A stretch of 64,000 nt of DNA from Mesorhizobium sp. NZP2077 (GCF_013170805.1 NZ_CP051293.1:2114001-2178000); one strand, 5' to 3'; counted from the stretch's first letter, positions 52,812 through 61,642 are shown. The notes: a model not told the origin generated them from the letters alone. Translations and numbers: made by a program.

Positions 52812-55121
52812 TCACGCAGCATGCGCTTCCCTACTGTTCGCTGCGTGCTTTACGCGTTCGCTGGCCAGCAGCACGACCGGACAGTCCACGCCGGCAAGGA
52901 CCGCCATAGCGGTGTCGCCGAAGAACAGCTCATCGCCCGGCCGTTGCGTCACGCCCATCACCACCATCACTATACCCTTGGCCACTTCGCGGGCGATCGC
53001 TTCGTTGGGTGCGGCGCTGGTGCGGATCGCCGTCTCGACGGATACGCCATAGCGATCTGCGAGGTCGACGATGTCCTTGAGCACGGCCTCCTCGCGCCGA
53101 TGGGAAACGGATCCCGGGCGGCTGCCTTTGGTAGTCTGTGAAACATAGAGAACCTTGACGCGGGCCCGGTGCGGCCGCGCCAGCGCAAGCGCGAAATCGG
53201 CGGCGCGGCGCGAAACTTCCGTGCCGTTGACGGGAACCAGTATGGTGGTGCCGGCTTTCAGAACCGGCATCTTGCCGGTGGATCTTGTGCCGTTCAACAC
53301 CAGGCATAGCGGACCGTCGAAGCCGGCGGTCATGTCGTTCAATGCGTCGGTGAACGATCCCTTGTCGGTCAGCATGGTCGCCAAGCCGACCACCAGGAGG
53401 CCAAAACCCTTGCGGGCTTCCTCGGCGATTGTCTCGGCGGTTGCCCCGAGCTCGCTGCGGGCAGTCAAATGGACTTTATCGACCGGTGCGTCCTCCGCCT
53501 TGCTCACGGCCTTAGCGCTCTTTGCCGCTCCCTTCTTGACCTCCTTTACAGCCCGGTCTGGACCCTTGGCAGGGGGAAGCCTCGACAGTTCGCCGTCCTT
53601 GAGTTGGAGAAGCGTGGTCGGCATGCCGCTGCCGCCGCCGACCAAGCCCGCGAGGTAAGCAGTGAACTTGCCGTTAGGGCTGTCGTCGACCAGTACCAAC
53701 AACCGTTCCAGCTTGGGGACGAAGCCGCGCTCGTCGAGCAGCTCGCGATCGACACGCTGCCTCTCGGTGTCGTTGATTGGCAACCGGCCAAGCGCCCAGC
53801 GCAGCATCGGCGGCATGGCGAGCGTAGTGATGACGGCCATGGTGACAATCATCGTGAACAGGTTGTGAGAGAGGATGTTCATCGACAGGCCGATGCTGGC
53901 GACGATCACCTCTGTCGAGCCGCGCGCGTTCATGGCGCTGCCTACGGCGGTGGCTTCCTTCAACGACATGCCGGCCAGCCGGCCACCGAGGAAAGCGCCG
54001 CCGAACTTGCCGACGCTAGCGATCGCCACCAGCGCCAACGTCAGCAGCGCAAGCGTCGGATCAGTGAGCACGGTGAGGTCGGCGGACAGGCCGGCCATGC
54101 CGAAGAAGACCGGCATGAACAGTGCGGTGATGACGCCGCGCAACTGGCCTTCAATGTGATCGGACAGGATCGGCGATTCGCCGACCAGTATGCCGGCGAC
54201 GAAGGCGCCGAGCACGGTGTGGACACCGATCAGGTTGGTGATCAGGGCCATCACGCCCATGATGATGAGGATCACGGTGATGACGGCATATTCGCTGCGG
54301 AAAGAGTCGTTGCTCCAGCGGATCAGCGCGAAGACGAGGCGCCGGCCGATGGTGAAGGAGAACACCATGAACAGTGCCACCTCGGCCACAGTGGCGATGA
54401 GCGGCAGCATCTGCAGGCTGCCATTGGTGGCGATGCCGAAGGCGACGGCGATGATCAGCCAGCCGACCGTGTCCTCGATGATCGCCGAGGAGATGATGAC
54501 CTGGCCGAGATTGCGGCGCATGAAGTTCATCTCGCGAACCACCATGGCGACGATCTTGACCGACGAGATCGACAATGCCGTGCCGAGGAACAGGCCGGCA
54601 ACGAGGCGCTGCTTGGGATCGGGCAACAGAGAGTCCGGCAGCAATTGCGCCAGCGCGAAGCCGCAGGCGAAGGGCACGACGACGCCGGTGATAGAGATCG
54701 AAAAACAAGCCGCACCTACCCGGCGCACGAGGCGCAGGTCGGTCTCCATACCGGTCAAGAGAAGAAGCAACAGGATGCCGAGCTGCGAGACTGCGTCGAG
54801 CATGCTCCTGTGCGCCGGCTCGGTCGAGAAGATCAGCTGCTGCGCCTCGGGCCACAGCCAGCCGAAGAGGGAAGGACCAAGCAGGATGCCGCCGATCAAC
54901 TGACCCATGATTGCCGGCTGGCCGTAGCGCTGAAAGATTTCGCCGAGCCCCCGGCCGACCAAAAGCAAGAGGACAATTTCTGCAACGAAGGTGCCTTCCG
55001 CAGAGCCACCCATGCCCGACGGCTCGGCACCCGCCGCCCAACTCATGCTGTTCGGAAGAAGAAAAAGCATCATCAATGGCAGCACCTTCGTAGCCGAACG
55101 TGTCGCCGCCTGACAATTCAT
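52812..55121 (-). CDS. CPA2-family cation:proton antiporter with USP-like C-terminal domain
   Basis: About 769 residues from ATG 55121. A possible signal or first helix is followed by the Na+/H+ exchanger domain of about 12 helices, with the CPA2 hallmarks 'GYVILGE'-equivalent 'GQLIGGILLGPSLFG', 'LLLLTGMETDLRLVRRVG', 'SSAIIEDTVGWLIIAV', 'GAFVAGILVGES' and 'AMNARGSTEVIVASIGL'. After residue 470 comes a cytosolic region with an Ala/Lys-rich linker and a universal-stress-protein-like domain ('TTILVPVNGTEVSRRAADFAL', 'MGVTQRPGDELFFGDTAMAVL'). It likely exchanges K+ or Na+ for H+ and is controlled through the USP domain by nucleotide binding. Confidence 0.87.
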   Translation of the reverse strand: MNCQAATRSATKVLPLMMLFLLPNSMSWAAGAEPSGMGGSAEGTFVAEIVLLLLVGRGLGEIFQRYGQPAIMGQLIGGILLGPSLFGWLWPEAQQLIFSTEPAHRSMLDAVSQLGILLLLLLTGMETDLRLVRRVGAACFSISITGVVVPFACGFALAQLLPDSLLPDPKQRLVAGLFLGTALSISSVKIVAMVVREMNFMRRNLGQVIISSAIIEDTVGWLIIAVAFGIATNGSLQMLPLIATVAEVALFMVFSFTIGRRLVFALIRWSNDSFRSEYAVITVILIIMGVMALITNLIGVHTVLGAFVAGILVGESPILSDHIEGQLRGVITALFMPVFFGMAGLSADLTVLTDPTLALLTLALVAIASVGKFGGAFLGGRLAGMSLKEATAVGSAMNARGSTEVIVASIGLSMNILSHNLFTMIVTMAVITTLAMPPMLRWALGRLPINDTERQRVDRELLDERGFVPKLERLLVLVDDSPNGKFTAYLAGLVGGGSGMPTTLLQLKDGELSRLPPAKGPDRAVKEVKKGAAKSAKAVSKAEDAPVDKVHLTARSELGATAETIAEEARKGFGLLVVGLATMLTDKGSFTDALNDMTAGFDGPLCLVLNGTRSTGKMPVLKAGTTILVPVNGTEVSRRAADFALALARPHRARVKVLYVSQTTKGSRPGSVSHRREEAVLKDIVDLADRYGVSVETAIRTSAAPNEAIAREVAKGIVMVVMGVTQRPGDELFFGDTAMAVLAGVDCPVVLLASERVKHAANSREAHAA

Positions 55122-55319
55122 GAAGCCCCGCAGTGGAATGCGCCTACGCCAACAACGCATGATAGGGATTTGCGTTGCCACTGTGATCCGTGCGCGTCTC
55201 CGATGGAGAACTATGGTTGCCGCCGATAGCTTCTATGACCAGTCTCCGAAGTGGCTGTTCGCGGAACCACGCCACGTTATGTCACTCGACTGCTCCATAG
55301 CCTGCTATTATCGCATCAG

Positions 55320-55518
55320 GTGCGGAAAGGCGAACCATTCGCCGTGATGGTGCGCGTCGAGGATGTCGACGCACTCGATCGGCGCCAACATATTGAGCGG
55401 GCCGACGAGCTATCCCTTTGGCGAGCGCCAATATTCATGCCGTGACCTTGCTGGCCACAACTGGACCTTCTCGCAGTCAATCGCCGATGTCGCGCCCGAG
55501 GACTGGCGCGGCATGTGA
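55320..55518 (+). pseudogene. VOC/glyoxalase-family remnant
   Basis: The C-terminal half of a PhnB/glyoxalase-like VOC protein: 'GEPFAVMVRVEDVDALDR' in one frame, then after a shift near 55385 'GANILSGPTSYPFGERQY' and 'DLAGHNWTFSQSIADVAPED', with a stop at 55518. The 'ERQYS-x-RDLAGHNWTFSQ' block is diagnostic. The N-terminal half is missing. Confidence 0.7.
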
Positions 55519-55735
55519 GAGGTCATACCTCCATCGATTGCACACAACCGGTGAGACGAAAGACTGTCTAAGCCTAAGGTCGAAGCGCCTCCATCTCTGA
55601 AGCATAGCGAATTTGATCGTCTAGCCTTTTCGTCGGAGCCGTTAACCACCGAAATCATTCTTCATCATTGCCAGAGAACCGCCGCGACCGTGACACCTCG
55701 CAACTCACCGGTGTTGAGAAAAAACGCCGTCGCTG

Positions 55736-56065
55736 TCAGGCCGCAGACGGGAAACCTTGCGCACGCCAGGCGCTGATGCCGCCGCCCATATGTGTATTGT
55801 GCGCCTGTCCTGCCGCCATGGCGATGGCTATCGCTTGCGATGAGCGGCCGCCGGCGTGGCAATAAAACACGACTGGTTTGCCGGATGGAATCCGGTCCAT
55901 TTCGTCACGAAGCCTGCCTAATGGAATATGGACGGCACCGGCTATATGCCCAGATGCCCACTCGCCGTCTTCCCTGACATCGACAAGCGTGACAGCGTCA
56001 CCCATCTGGCGCACTTGCGTCGGTGTCAGTGTCTTGGCTGCCGAGCTCGCTCCAAATCCAAACAT
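55736..56065 (-). CDS. Rhodanese-like sulfurtransferase
   Basis: 109 residues from ATG 56065 with 'caggag' upstream. A single rhodanese domain: 'VTLVDVREDGEWASGHIAGAVHIP' (in parts) and the active loop C69-H-A-G-G-R74-S. The Cys with CxxxxR geometry accepts sulfane sulfur. It follows an ArsR-type repressor by 84 bp on the same strand. Together they look like a small persulfide or sulfide-response operon, where the enzyme would transfer or detoxify reactive sulfur in the cytosol. Confidence 0.88.
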   Translation of the reverse strand: MFGFGASSAAKTLTPTQVRQMGDAVTLVDVREDGEWASGHIAGAVHIPLGRLRDEMDRIPSGKPVVFYCHAGGRSSQAIAIAMAAGQAHNTHMGGGISAWRAQGFPSAA

Positions 56066-56148
56066 TGCACTTCTCCTGTTTTTCCGGAGGCAGCATGCTG
56101 TGCGCCGCCTTTGAGGCCTATGAGATTGTCGATCGCAACTGTTTCTCG

Positions 56149-56442
56149 TCAGCGACAAAAGGCCGAGTGAAGCGCTTCGACTACAGTGAGCACTTCCGGC
56201 CGGGTGATGCGGTAGTAGGCAGTCGTGCCATCGCGGCGCGACTCGACTAGGCCGTCAGCACGCAACCGCATCAGTTGCTGTGACATCGGCACTTGGTCGA
56301 TGCCCAACAACTCGCGCAGTTCCGCGACAGAGCGCTCGTCCTTCCCCAACGCGCAGAGGACCAGAAGCCGTTGGGGATGGGATAGGCTCCTAAGCAGGTC
56401 CGCTGCCTTTCCCGAAGCCGGGATCATCTCTCTTACATTCAT
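56149..56442 (-). CDS. ArsR-family repressor, BigR/SqrR-like persulfide sensor
   Basis: 97 residues from ATG 56442. The winged HTH is typical: 'RSLSHPQRLLVLCALGKDE', 'SVAELRELLGIDQVPMSQQL', 'RLRADGLVESRRDG'. Two cysteines, C30 and C96, are 66 residues apart, exactly as C42/C108 in BigR and C41/C107 in SqrR, which form a tetrasulfide or disulfide bond and release DNA when persulfide accumulates. The C-terminal 'HSAFCR' matches the BigR end. The rhodanese gene downstream is the expected target. The assignment as sulfur sensor is inference from spacing and context. Confidence 0.82.
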   Translation of the reverse strand: MNVREMIPASGKAADLLRSLSHPQRLLVLCALGKDERSVAELRELLGIDQVPMSQQLMRLRADGLVESRRDGTTAYYRITRPEVLTVVEALHSAFCR

Positions 56443-56478
56443 ATTCTTGAATTTAAAATATTTGAATGTTAATTGCAA
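56443..56478 (-). promoter_or_regulatory. AT-rich promoter/operator of the arsR-rhodanese pair
   Basis: The 36 bp upstream of the repressor ATG are strongly AT-rich and contain two copies of 'ttgaat' (plus strand, 'cttgaattta' and 'tttgaatgtt'), comparable with the AT-rich boxes bound by BigR-type repressors. Autoregulation is likely. Confidence 0.45.
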
Positions 56479-56835
56479 GCCAATCGGCAGGCCGCCAAAC
56501 GGCTTGTTCGAGTAACCTGACAGCTAGGCCGCGGGCTTGGGTTGATCTGGCTCAATTCCCAAGCCGGGGAGCGCGATTGCCGGCATCGGCGCGCTGGTCG
56601 GCACGGCGGTGTAAGCGGCGGCCAAGCCCGGCGGCTCAATCGATCATTATCTCCTAGAAGGCCGCGAGCGGATCCAGGCCGTTCGGCGACATTGAAGCTA
56701 GGTCAGTCGTTATCCGGGCAGCAACGGATACATGCCCGACGCTGCTGGTGCTGCGGGCTATCCGGCGATTTTCCGGGTGCTGTGCACATGAGTGGGACAG
56801 CGGCCGGATTCTGACCTGGATCGAAGCAAAGATAG
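56479..56835. other. Intergenic region without recognised gene
   Basis: About 350 bp with short open frames but no recognisable product; may contain decayed coding DNA. Confidence 0.4.
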
Positions 56836-57072
56836 TCAGGCAGATTGTCTTTTTCCCGCATTAGAGGTGAGGATTTCGCCTCGTGCAATCATTAGGTGGT
56901 GCCGCTGATGATGCATCCCCTGAGCCATCAGCCCGAAGAAGCCAAGGCCGTGCAACTTGGCCACATCCTTCGCCGGCGGCGACGCGGTCAGGGATCCACC
57001 CCCCTCGATATCCGAAGCCTCGTAACGCCAACCGTTGACGCCGTTCATCGTCGCCGCATGGGCTTTCACCAT
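56836..57072 (-). CDS. Small hypothetical protein
   Basis: 78 residues from ATG 57072; a GTG at 57102 extends it by 10. The sequence is protein-like ('TMNGVNGWRYEASDIEGGGS', 'LHGLGFFGLMAQGMHHQRHH') with a His/Met-rich segment. No good ribosome-binding site and no family recognised. Confidence 0.4.
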   Translation of the reverse strand: MVKAHAATMNGVNGWRYEASDIEGGGSLTASPPAKDVAKLHGLGFFGLMAQGMHHQRHHLMIARGEILTSNAGKRQSA

Positions 57073-57098
57073 CCGAAGCACTGAATCTTGAACGGCCC

Positions 57099-57442
57099 CC
57101 ACTCCCGCACGGAAGGTTGCGCTTATTAGCCGCCGCCGTCGACACCACCACCGATGCCGCCCGCTTGGCTAAAGACAACCGTGCCGTCGCGTTTGCGAAC
57201 TTCTACCGCCACGACGCCGTCACTGCTGTCGAGCAGCGAACGTCGCCTGGGCATGCTCCCTGGCGTCCTTTTCGGCATCGAACGGCGCCTTTTCAACCAC
57301 GCCTTGCCTACCGTACCAAATCACTGTGTAGACCATCGTTACGGCGCTCCCGGTCGCCGAGCGCGAAACTATGCGCCATGTTGCTGGTTGGCTCCATAGC
57401 GGGCCGCTGATCCGTAACCCAGTCGAGACATCGAAATCGGGA
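57099..57442. repeat. Duplicated segment, copy 1 (copy 2 at 62630-62975)
   Basis: 344 bp nearly identical to 62630-62975 (346 bp) in the same orientation. The only length difference is a 2-bp deletion near 57230. Similarity ends abruptly after 'cgaaatcggga' in both. Confidence 0.88.
57126..57336 (-). pseudogene. Frameshifted copy of the 70-residue protein at 62657-62869
   Basis: It begins like its partner ('MVYTVIWYGRQGVVEKAPFD') but a 2-bp deletion turns 'ARQQDDG' into 'ARQQ' plus stop. The remaining codons are still recognisable in another frame. Confidence 0.85.
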
Positions 57443-57453
57443 TGCTTAGAGAG

Positions 57454-57515
57454 GGCCGGCGCCGAGGGTGGGAGCTGGGCCCAGCGCCGGCCACGCGGAC
57501 AATCAGGTCCGCCGC
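57454..57515. repeat. Two-hairpin intergenic repeat, copy 1
   Basis: A long hairpin (ggccggcgc... gcgccggcc) is followed directly by a short one (GCGGAC-loop-GTCCGC). The same two-hairpin arrangement with conserved stems and different loops occurs at 61900-61961, so it looks like a REP-like extragenic element. Confidence 0.65.
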
Positions 57516-57602
57516 CAGTCCTAAATGACCGATTCTTCTACGCGTCGTTATGGTGTTATCGCGGAAGCGCACACATATCCCGGCGCGCTATGGACGGGCG
57601 GA

Positions 57603-58046
57603 CTATTTGGCCTTCCGCTTGGCCGGAGCTTTCTTCGGCGGCGCTGCTTTCCGCCCGAGCCCAATCGACTTCGCCAACGCGGAACGTTGTGCGGCATAGT
57701 TCGGCGCTACCATTGGATAGTCGCCCGGCAAGTTCCATTTTGCGCGATATTGATCAGGCGTCATGCCGAGCTGGGCCAGGTGGCGCTTCAGCGATTTGAA
57801 CTTTTTGCCATCGTCCAGGCAGACGATGAAATCAGGCGTCACCGACCGCTTAGGATTGACCGCTGGCGTAAGCGGCTCGGCTGGCGGTGGCGTGTCTTTG
57901 CCGACTGAGGAAAGGGACGCGTGAACCGACGAGATCAGATCCGCCAAGTTTGAGACTGGCACCGAATTGTTGCTCACGAAGGCCGAGACAATATCGGCGG
58001 TGAGTTCGATCAGCTCGATGGCGTTCTGGTCTGCGGTGGCTGGCAT
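57603..58046 (-). CDS. MucR/Ros-family transcriptional regulator
   Basis: A 147-residue member of the rhizobial MucR/Ros family. The N-terminal part ('LIELTADIVSAFVSNNSVPV') is the oligomerisation region. The DNA-binding part has 'SVTPDFIVCLDDGKKFKSLK', then 'RHLAQLGMTPDQYRAKW' and 'DYPMVAPNYAAQRSALAK'. The zinc positions are C, D and one H; the fourth ligand (normally the His in 'RHLxTHH') is missing, as in zinc-less Ml-type relatives from Mesorhizobium. The basic Lys/Pro/Ala tail is typical. MucR proteins regulate exopolysaccharide and many surface genes. Confidence 0.9.
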   Translation of the reverse strand: MPATADQNAIELIELTADIVSAFVSNNSVPVSNLADLISSVHASLSSVGKDTPPPAEPLTPAVNPKRSVTPDFIVCLDDGKKFKSLKRHLAQLGMTPDQYRAKWNLPGDYPMVAPNYAAQRSALAKSIGLGRKAAPPKKAPAKRKAK

Positions 58047-58211
58047 TTGTTCGTTGCTTCCTGATTGATGTTGCGTCCTATGTATTTTGTGCGCTGCAGC
58101 GACGCAACCCGCTATCAGATACGCCGGCGCTGAGGAGGATGCCGAATTGTGGAGACCGGCTTGTGCTTGCGCAACGATCGTGCTTTGTGGAAAAACACTT
58201 AGGGGGAAGTT

Positions 58212-58346
58212 ACGAAGACAACAATTTTCGCAGCCGTAGCAATTCTAGTTTTCACATTTTCGAACAACTCGTTTGCACACGGCGGCGGCACCGATGCCAA
58301 CGGGTGCCATAAGAATCACAAGACTGGCGAATATCACTGCCACTGA
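58212..58346 (+). CDS. YHYH-type exported mini-protein, near-cognate ACG start
   Basis: A frame starting at ACG 58212, right after 'agggggaagtt', encodes about 44 residues: a signal-like 'KTTIFAAVAILVFTF', then 'SFAHGGGTDANGCHKNHKTG' and 'EYHCH' before TGA. This matches short YHYH-domain proteins, which normally begin MK. No ATG, GTG or TTG is available in frame. Either ACG is used or the start was lost by a T-to-C change. Confidence 0.5.
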   Translation, partial: TKTTIFAAVAILVFTFSNNSFAHGGGTDANGCHKNHKTGEYHCH

Positions 58347-58347
58347 C

Positions 58348-58674
58348 ATGCTGAAGACTTGGCTTTCAACGCCGAGCGGCACGGTTCGGCTGGTCTGCAT
58401 TTGCGTAGCGGTCATGTCGCTGCTGGCGGTGGCGCCGTGGCCGTACGGCTATTATCAACTTCTTCGTGTGGTCGTCTGCGCGGCCGGGATCTACTGCGGA
58501 GCCATGGTCTGGAAATCAGGGCCCGAGAATCGTAACCTTGCTTGGGCACTTTTCGGAGCCGCGGCGATCTTCAACCCATTCCTACCAGTTCATCTGCCGC
58601 GCGAACTGTGGGCAGTGTTCAATGTCGGAGCGGCGGCCCTATTCGGTTTTGTCGCATATCGCCAGCGCGGATAG
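58348..58674 (+). CDS. Small integral membrane protein (DUF6804-like)
   Basis: 108 residues from ATG 58348, one base after the previous stop. Four hydrophobic segments are visible: 'TVRLVCICVAVMSLLAVAPW', 'YYQLLRVVVCAAGIYCGAMV', 'LAWALFGAAAIFNPFLPVHL' and 'LWAVFNVGAAALFGFVAY'. The 'PYGYYxLLR' and 'FNPxxPxHLxRExW' pattern is that of DUF6804-type proteins. Function unknown; the tight spacing suggests co-expression with the YHYH peptide. Confidence 0.75.
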   Translation: MLKTWLSTPSGTVRLVCICVAVMSLLAVAPWPYGYYQLLRVVVCAAGIYCGAMVWKSGPENRNLAWALFGAAAIFNPFLPVHLPRELWAVFNVGAAALFGFVAYRQRG

Positions 58675-58929
58675 ATGGTCAGGTCTCATTCCCGAAACTA
58701 GACGATTTCTAACTGCTCGCCACGATTTTCCAGTTTGTAGCATTGCAGACCAACAGAGCCCAGGCCCCCGCGATTGCCGGCAAGATGGCTGTTCCGGCAG
58801 CACCGCCAGCTCTCGGCACAACGTTCGAAGCCGCAGACGTCAGGGTCTGCGCCTGTTCGCTGTTGAAGAATAGTTCATGCCCTGGGAAGGACGCCGTAGA
58901 CGGAAGAGTCGCGACACAACCGCTGCGAA

Positions 58930-59295
58930 TTACTCATCCTCTTCGGACTTCCGTGAGGCGCGCTCTTCCAAGGCCTCGGGCGTTTCGGGCTCGCGTCGCC
59001 GTGGATGCGGCCCTGCCTCTAGCCCAGTCGAATAAATCTGCGTCAGCACAGAGGCGGCCGCACTTGCTCGATAGGACGTGCACCCTACCAGTTCACGTCC
59101 TCCCAGGCTTGCAGGTCTGTTGGTGAAGCGATCCCATACGGTCCACTGCAAGTTGGCCTCTTTCTGGCAAATGAAACGAGACTCGGAATTGTCCGTTTTG
59201 CTGATAAGGGGGTCGGGTATTTCTTCATCCACTATATCACCCAAGGAAAATGGCAACGAATGTGGGATGAAATAGTGTAATTGCAAAATCATCGC
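58930..59295 (-). CDS. Hypothetical protein, start uncertain
   Basis: About 120 residues from ATG 59295; a GTG inside (at 59235 region, 'gtggatgaagaa') is also possible. Core 'NLQWTVWDRFTNRPASLGGR' and 'RASAAASVLTQIYSTGL' looks like a real soluble protein, followed by an acidic, charged tail ('EALEERASRKSEEDE'). No named domain. Confidence 0.45.
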   Translation of the reverse strand, partial: AMILQLHYFIPHSLPFSLGDIVDEEIPDPLISKTDNSESRFICQKEANLQWTVWDRFTNRPASLGGRELVGCTSYRASAAASVLTQIYSTGLEAGPHPRRREPETPEALEERASRKSEEDE

Positions 59296-59508
59296 CTTGA
59301 CCGGGATCAAAGGATTTTTTGCGTCATTTTCTTGCCAACATTTCAAGGAGACCCAGAGCAGACGCCTTGCGGGCCTCCTGTAGCAAATTCGGGTTGCCTG
59401 TTGCCACTCGGTTACAGCGTCGATCAAGGATTTGAAGTACTGGTGTCCTCAGCGCTGAGTTTTCTGGAGTTCTGGCGGGGGCCAACCTGGAAAGCCGCGT
59501 AGTACGAG

Positions 59509-59542
59509 GAAAAAGCCCGTCGACTTTGGTCGGCGGGTTTTC
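59509..59542 (-). terminator. Intrinsic terminator-like hairpin
   Basis: A near-perfect stem (agcccgtcgac / gtcggcgggtt) flanked by A- and T-tracts on both sides, so it could work in either direction. On the minus strand it follows the IS5 remnant. Confidence 0.55.
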
Positions 59543-59547
59543 CTGTT

Positions 59548-59715
59548 CGGCATGGGACCGTATCGCTCTGGCAGATCGCGCCAGGGCGTACCCAATCGCA
59601 GCACCCAGAATATATCGTTCAGCACGTGGCGGTCGTCTACGCGCGGCACTCCTCGCGGCTTGTTGGGCAACAGCGACTCGATGGCGCACAATTCGAAATC
59701 GGTCAGCTTGATATC
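59548..59715 (-). pseudogene. IS5-family transposase N-terminal remnant
   Basis: Only the first 56 residues remain: 'DIKLTDFELCAIESLLPNKP', 'VDDRHVLNDIFWVLRLGTP' and 'WRDLPERYGP'. This is the DUF4096-type start of IS5-family transposases. The rest of the element is missing and the frame enters the terminator-like hairpin. Confidence 0.75.
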
Positions 59716-59907
59716 GCCTCATGCAGGGTCTGAATCAGACTTCGGTCGAATATGGAAGCCGCCGGTCGGCGACGACCCTTCACGGACGTCGCAAGTTCCT
59801 CACAAAGCGAGCCATGAAGGAGGGGTGCTTTCAAATAACCACCACCAAGTTTTTGACACAAACGCGAGCGGAGGTGGCGCCTCTCGGCGCGGTTGCCATG
59901 CGATGAG

Positions 59908-60521
59908 AACCTGTCGTTGCAAGCATCGTCCTGCCGCGTTTTCTCAAGGATTTTGCCGGACGCCATCCGAAGGCTCGGATGAGCATTTTCCCCAGTGCCT
60001 CACCGAGGATCGCCGAGTTGACCGCTGGGCGGCAGATCGACGTTGGTCTCATCCAGGCGCCGGTGGTCGACATTGCGATCACCTGCGATCTGATCTTTGA
60101 GGCCGAGTGTGTCTGCGTGGCGCCGCTCGACCATGCCTTTGCCAACGAAGAAGTCATTAGCCCATTACAATTTGCGGAGCAGGCATTCATCGCCCTGGGA
60201 CGAGACGATCGTACCAGGCAGGATATTGATCGCGCGCTCGTTGATGTGGGCATTTCCATCGACTGCCGTTTTGAAACCCCTTTCGCCGACACAGCCTGCG
60301 CGCTCGTCACACAAGGTCTGGGCGTTTCAATCGTTGATCCGTTTTCTGCAGCCCGGTGGGAAGGCCAACTCACCATCCGACCGTTCGCTCCTCGACTTCC
60401 CTGTCACATCTACATGACCCGCAACCGCACGCAGGTGTCGTCGATGCTGCAGCAGGTTTTCGAACGGGAGTTCCGAACGGCGCTTGAAGATAACCGAAGT
60501 GGCAATGTGAGGCTGTTTTAG
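59908..60521 (+). pseudogene. LysR-family regulator, truncated (effector domain only)
   Basis: The frame picks up at 'VVASIVLPRFLKDFAGRHPK' and continues through a complete LysR effector domain ('ITCDLIFEAECVCVAPLDHAF', 'DTACALVTQGLGVSIVDPFS'). The HTH and linker are absent, and only unrelated sequence lies upstream, next to the IS5 remnant. An ATG at 59979 could yield a 180-residue fragment, which would not bind DNA. Confidence 0.78.
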
Positions 60522-60931
60522 CTTAGGCGGGGCGTCGCCTGAACAGTAGCTTGCGCCAAGCTACGCGGTTCAGCGGTCGGCACTCGCAAAGTCTTCCGGC
60601 CTCGGTCGCAAGGTAGTTGCGACAACGCCAGCGAAGAAGGCCTCAAAAAAGGGCGGAAGGCCAAGGCCTGACGGCAGGTTTTCATCTCCGTCTCGTTGGG
60701 CAACCGCAGTCACGCCATGTCGGGCACGTCGCCGCCGACGAAGAGGGTTTGTGGGCTCCCCATATTCGCCAAGCGAGGCGTGGCGTCGCGTAACCACGCA
60801 ATGACGCCGGCATGCTTCCCGGCTAGGACCTTTGCGATCCTTATTGCCCGGTCCTCGGTCTGCTGCTCTGCAGGCCCAAAGTCAGGCTGGAGGTCGCCGG
60901 TCTCAGCCCCGGCAGCGACGCGGCGCCGAGC
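60522..60931. other. Intergenic region without recognised gene
   Basis: About 410 bp. Minus-strand pieces such as 'SPQTLFVGGDVPDMA' look like possible decayed coding sequence, but no family can be named. Confidence 0.35.
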
Positions 60932-61642
60932 CTATGGCTCGCTACAGGGCCAATCTTCAGGCCTCGTCAAGCCAGAGGGCAACTCGGTCCGGGCGTCTCC
61001 GCAAGCCATGTTGAGCTGCCACTGGGATAGACCCGTCGAATTGGAAAGATCGAGGCCCTCGATACGGGTCAGAAAGAAAAAAGCGCGGTCAAAGTCTATC
61101 GGTGCGGTGAACGTCGCTCCTCGGAAGTCCGCCCGCGCGAGATTGGCAAACGAAAAGCGGCTGCCGCTGATATCGGCGTCATTGAACTGCGCTCGCCCCA
61201 ATTCCGCCTTTGTGAAATCAACATTGGTCAGATTGGCGTCCTGGAAATTCGAGCGCTGCACTTCCGCGCTCGTAAACACAGCGCCCTGCGCGTCCATATG
61301 GCTGAAGTCGGTCCTGTAGGCCTCGATTTTGTCGAACCGGGCGCCTTTGGCGGTCGAGTCGGCCAGGGAAGCACGCACAAGCGTTGCCTTCTCAAAATTT
61401 GCCGCAAGGAGATTGCTGTTCCTGAGGTCGGTCGAAGTGAAATCAACACCGCTCAGGTTCGCCCCGCTCAGGTCCTGTCCTTTTAGGATGAGAAGCTTTT
61501 TGTCACAGTCCTGCCAATTGACGCCAGGCGTCGCGGCTGCGTCGCAATTTTGAGCCGCAGTGGCTTTCTGCCAAGCAAATACAATGCAAACCGCTAGAAC
61601 CAAGCCGGATGTGCCGTAAGCTCTGGTTCGTCTCAAAGTCAT
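60932..61642 (-). CDS. Exported pentapeptide-repeat protein
   Basis: 236 residues with a signal peptide ('GLVLAVCIVFAWQKATAAQ') and an 'aggtcc' ribosome-binding region. Residues about 50-180 are pentapeptide repeats of the A(D/N)LxX type ('LSGANLSGVDFTSTDLRNSN', 'LTNVDFTKAELGRAQFNDAD'), forming a right-handed quadrilateral beta-helix. The mature N-terminal and C-terminal ends carry Cys residues. The periplasmic role is unknown; these folds usually act as protein-binding scaffolds. Confidence 0.85.
   Translation of the reverse strand: MTLRRTRAYGTSGLVLAVCIVFAWQKATAAQNCDAAATPGVNWQDCDKKLLILKGQDLSGANLSGVDFTSTDLRNSNLLAANFEKATLVRASLADSTAKGARFDKIEAYRTDFSHMDAQGAVFTSAEVQRSNFQDANLTNVDFTKAELGRAQFNDADISGSRFSFANLARADFRGATFTAPIDFDRAFFFLTRIEGLDLSNSTGLSQWQLNMACGDARTELPSGLTRPEDWPCSEP

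Noticed and set aside
53469..55229. Plus-strand open frame of nearly 590 codons opposite the antiporter gene
   Set aside because: Low-complexity Asp/Gln/Glu/Arg translation typical of antisense frames in GC-rich genes; the minus strand encodes a clear membrane protein.
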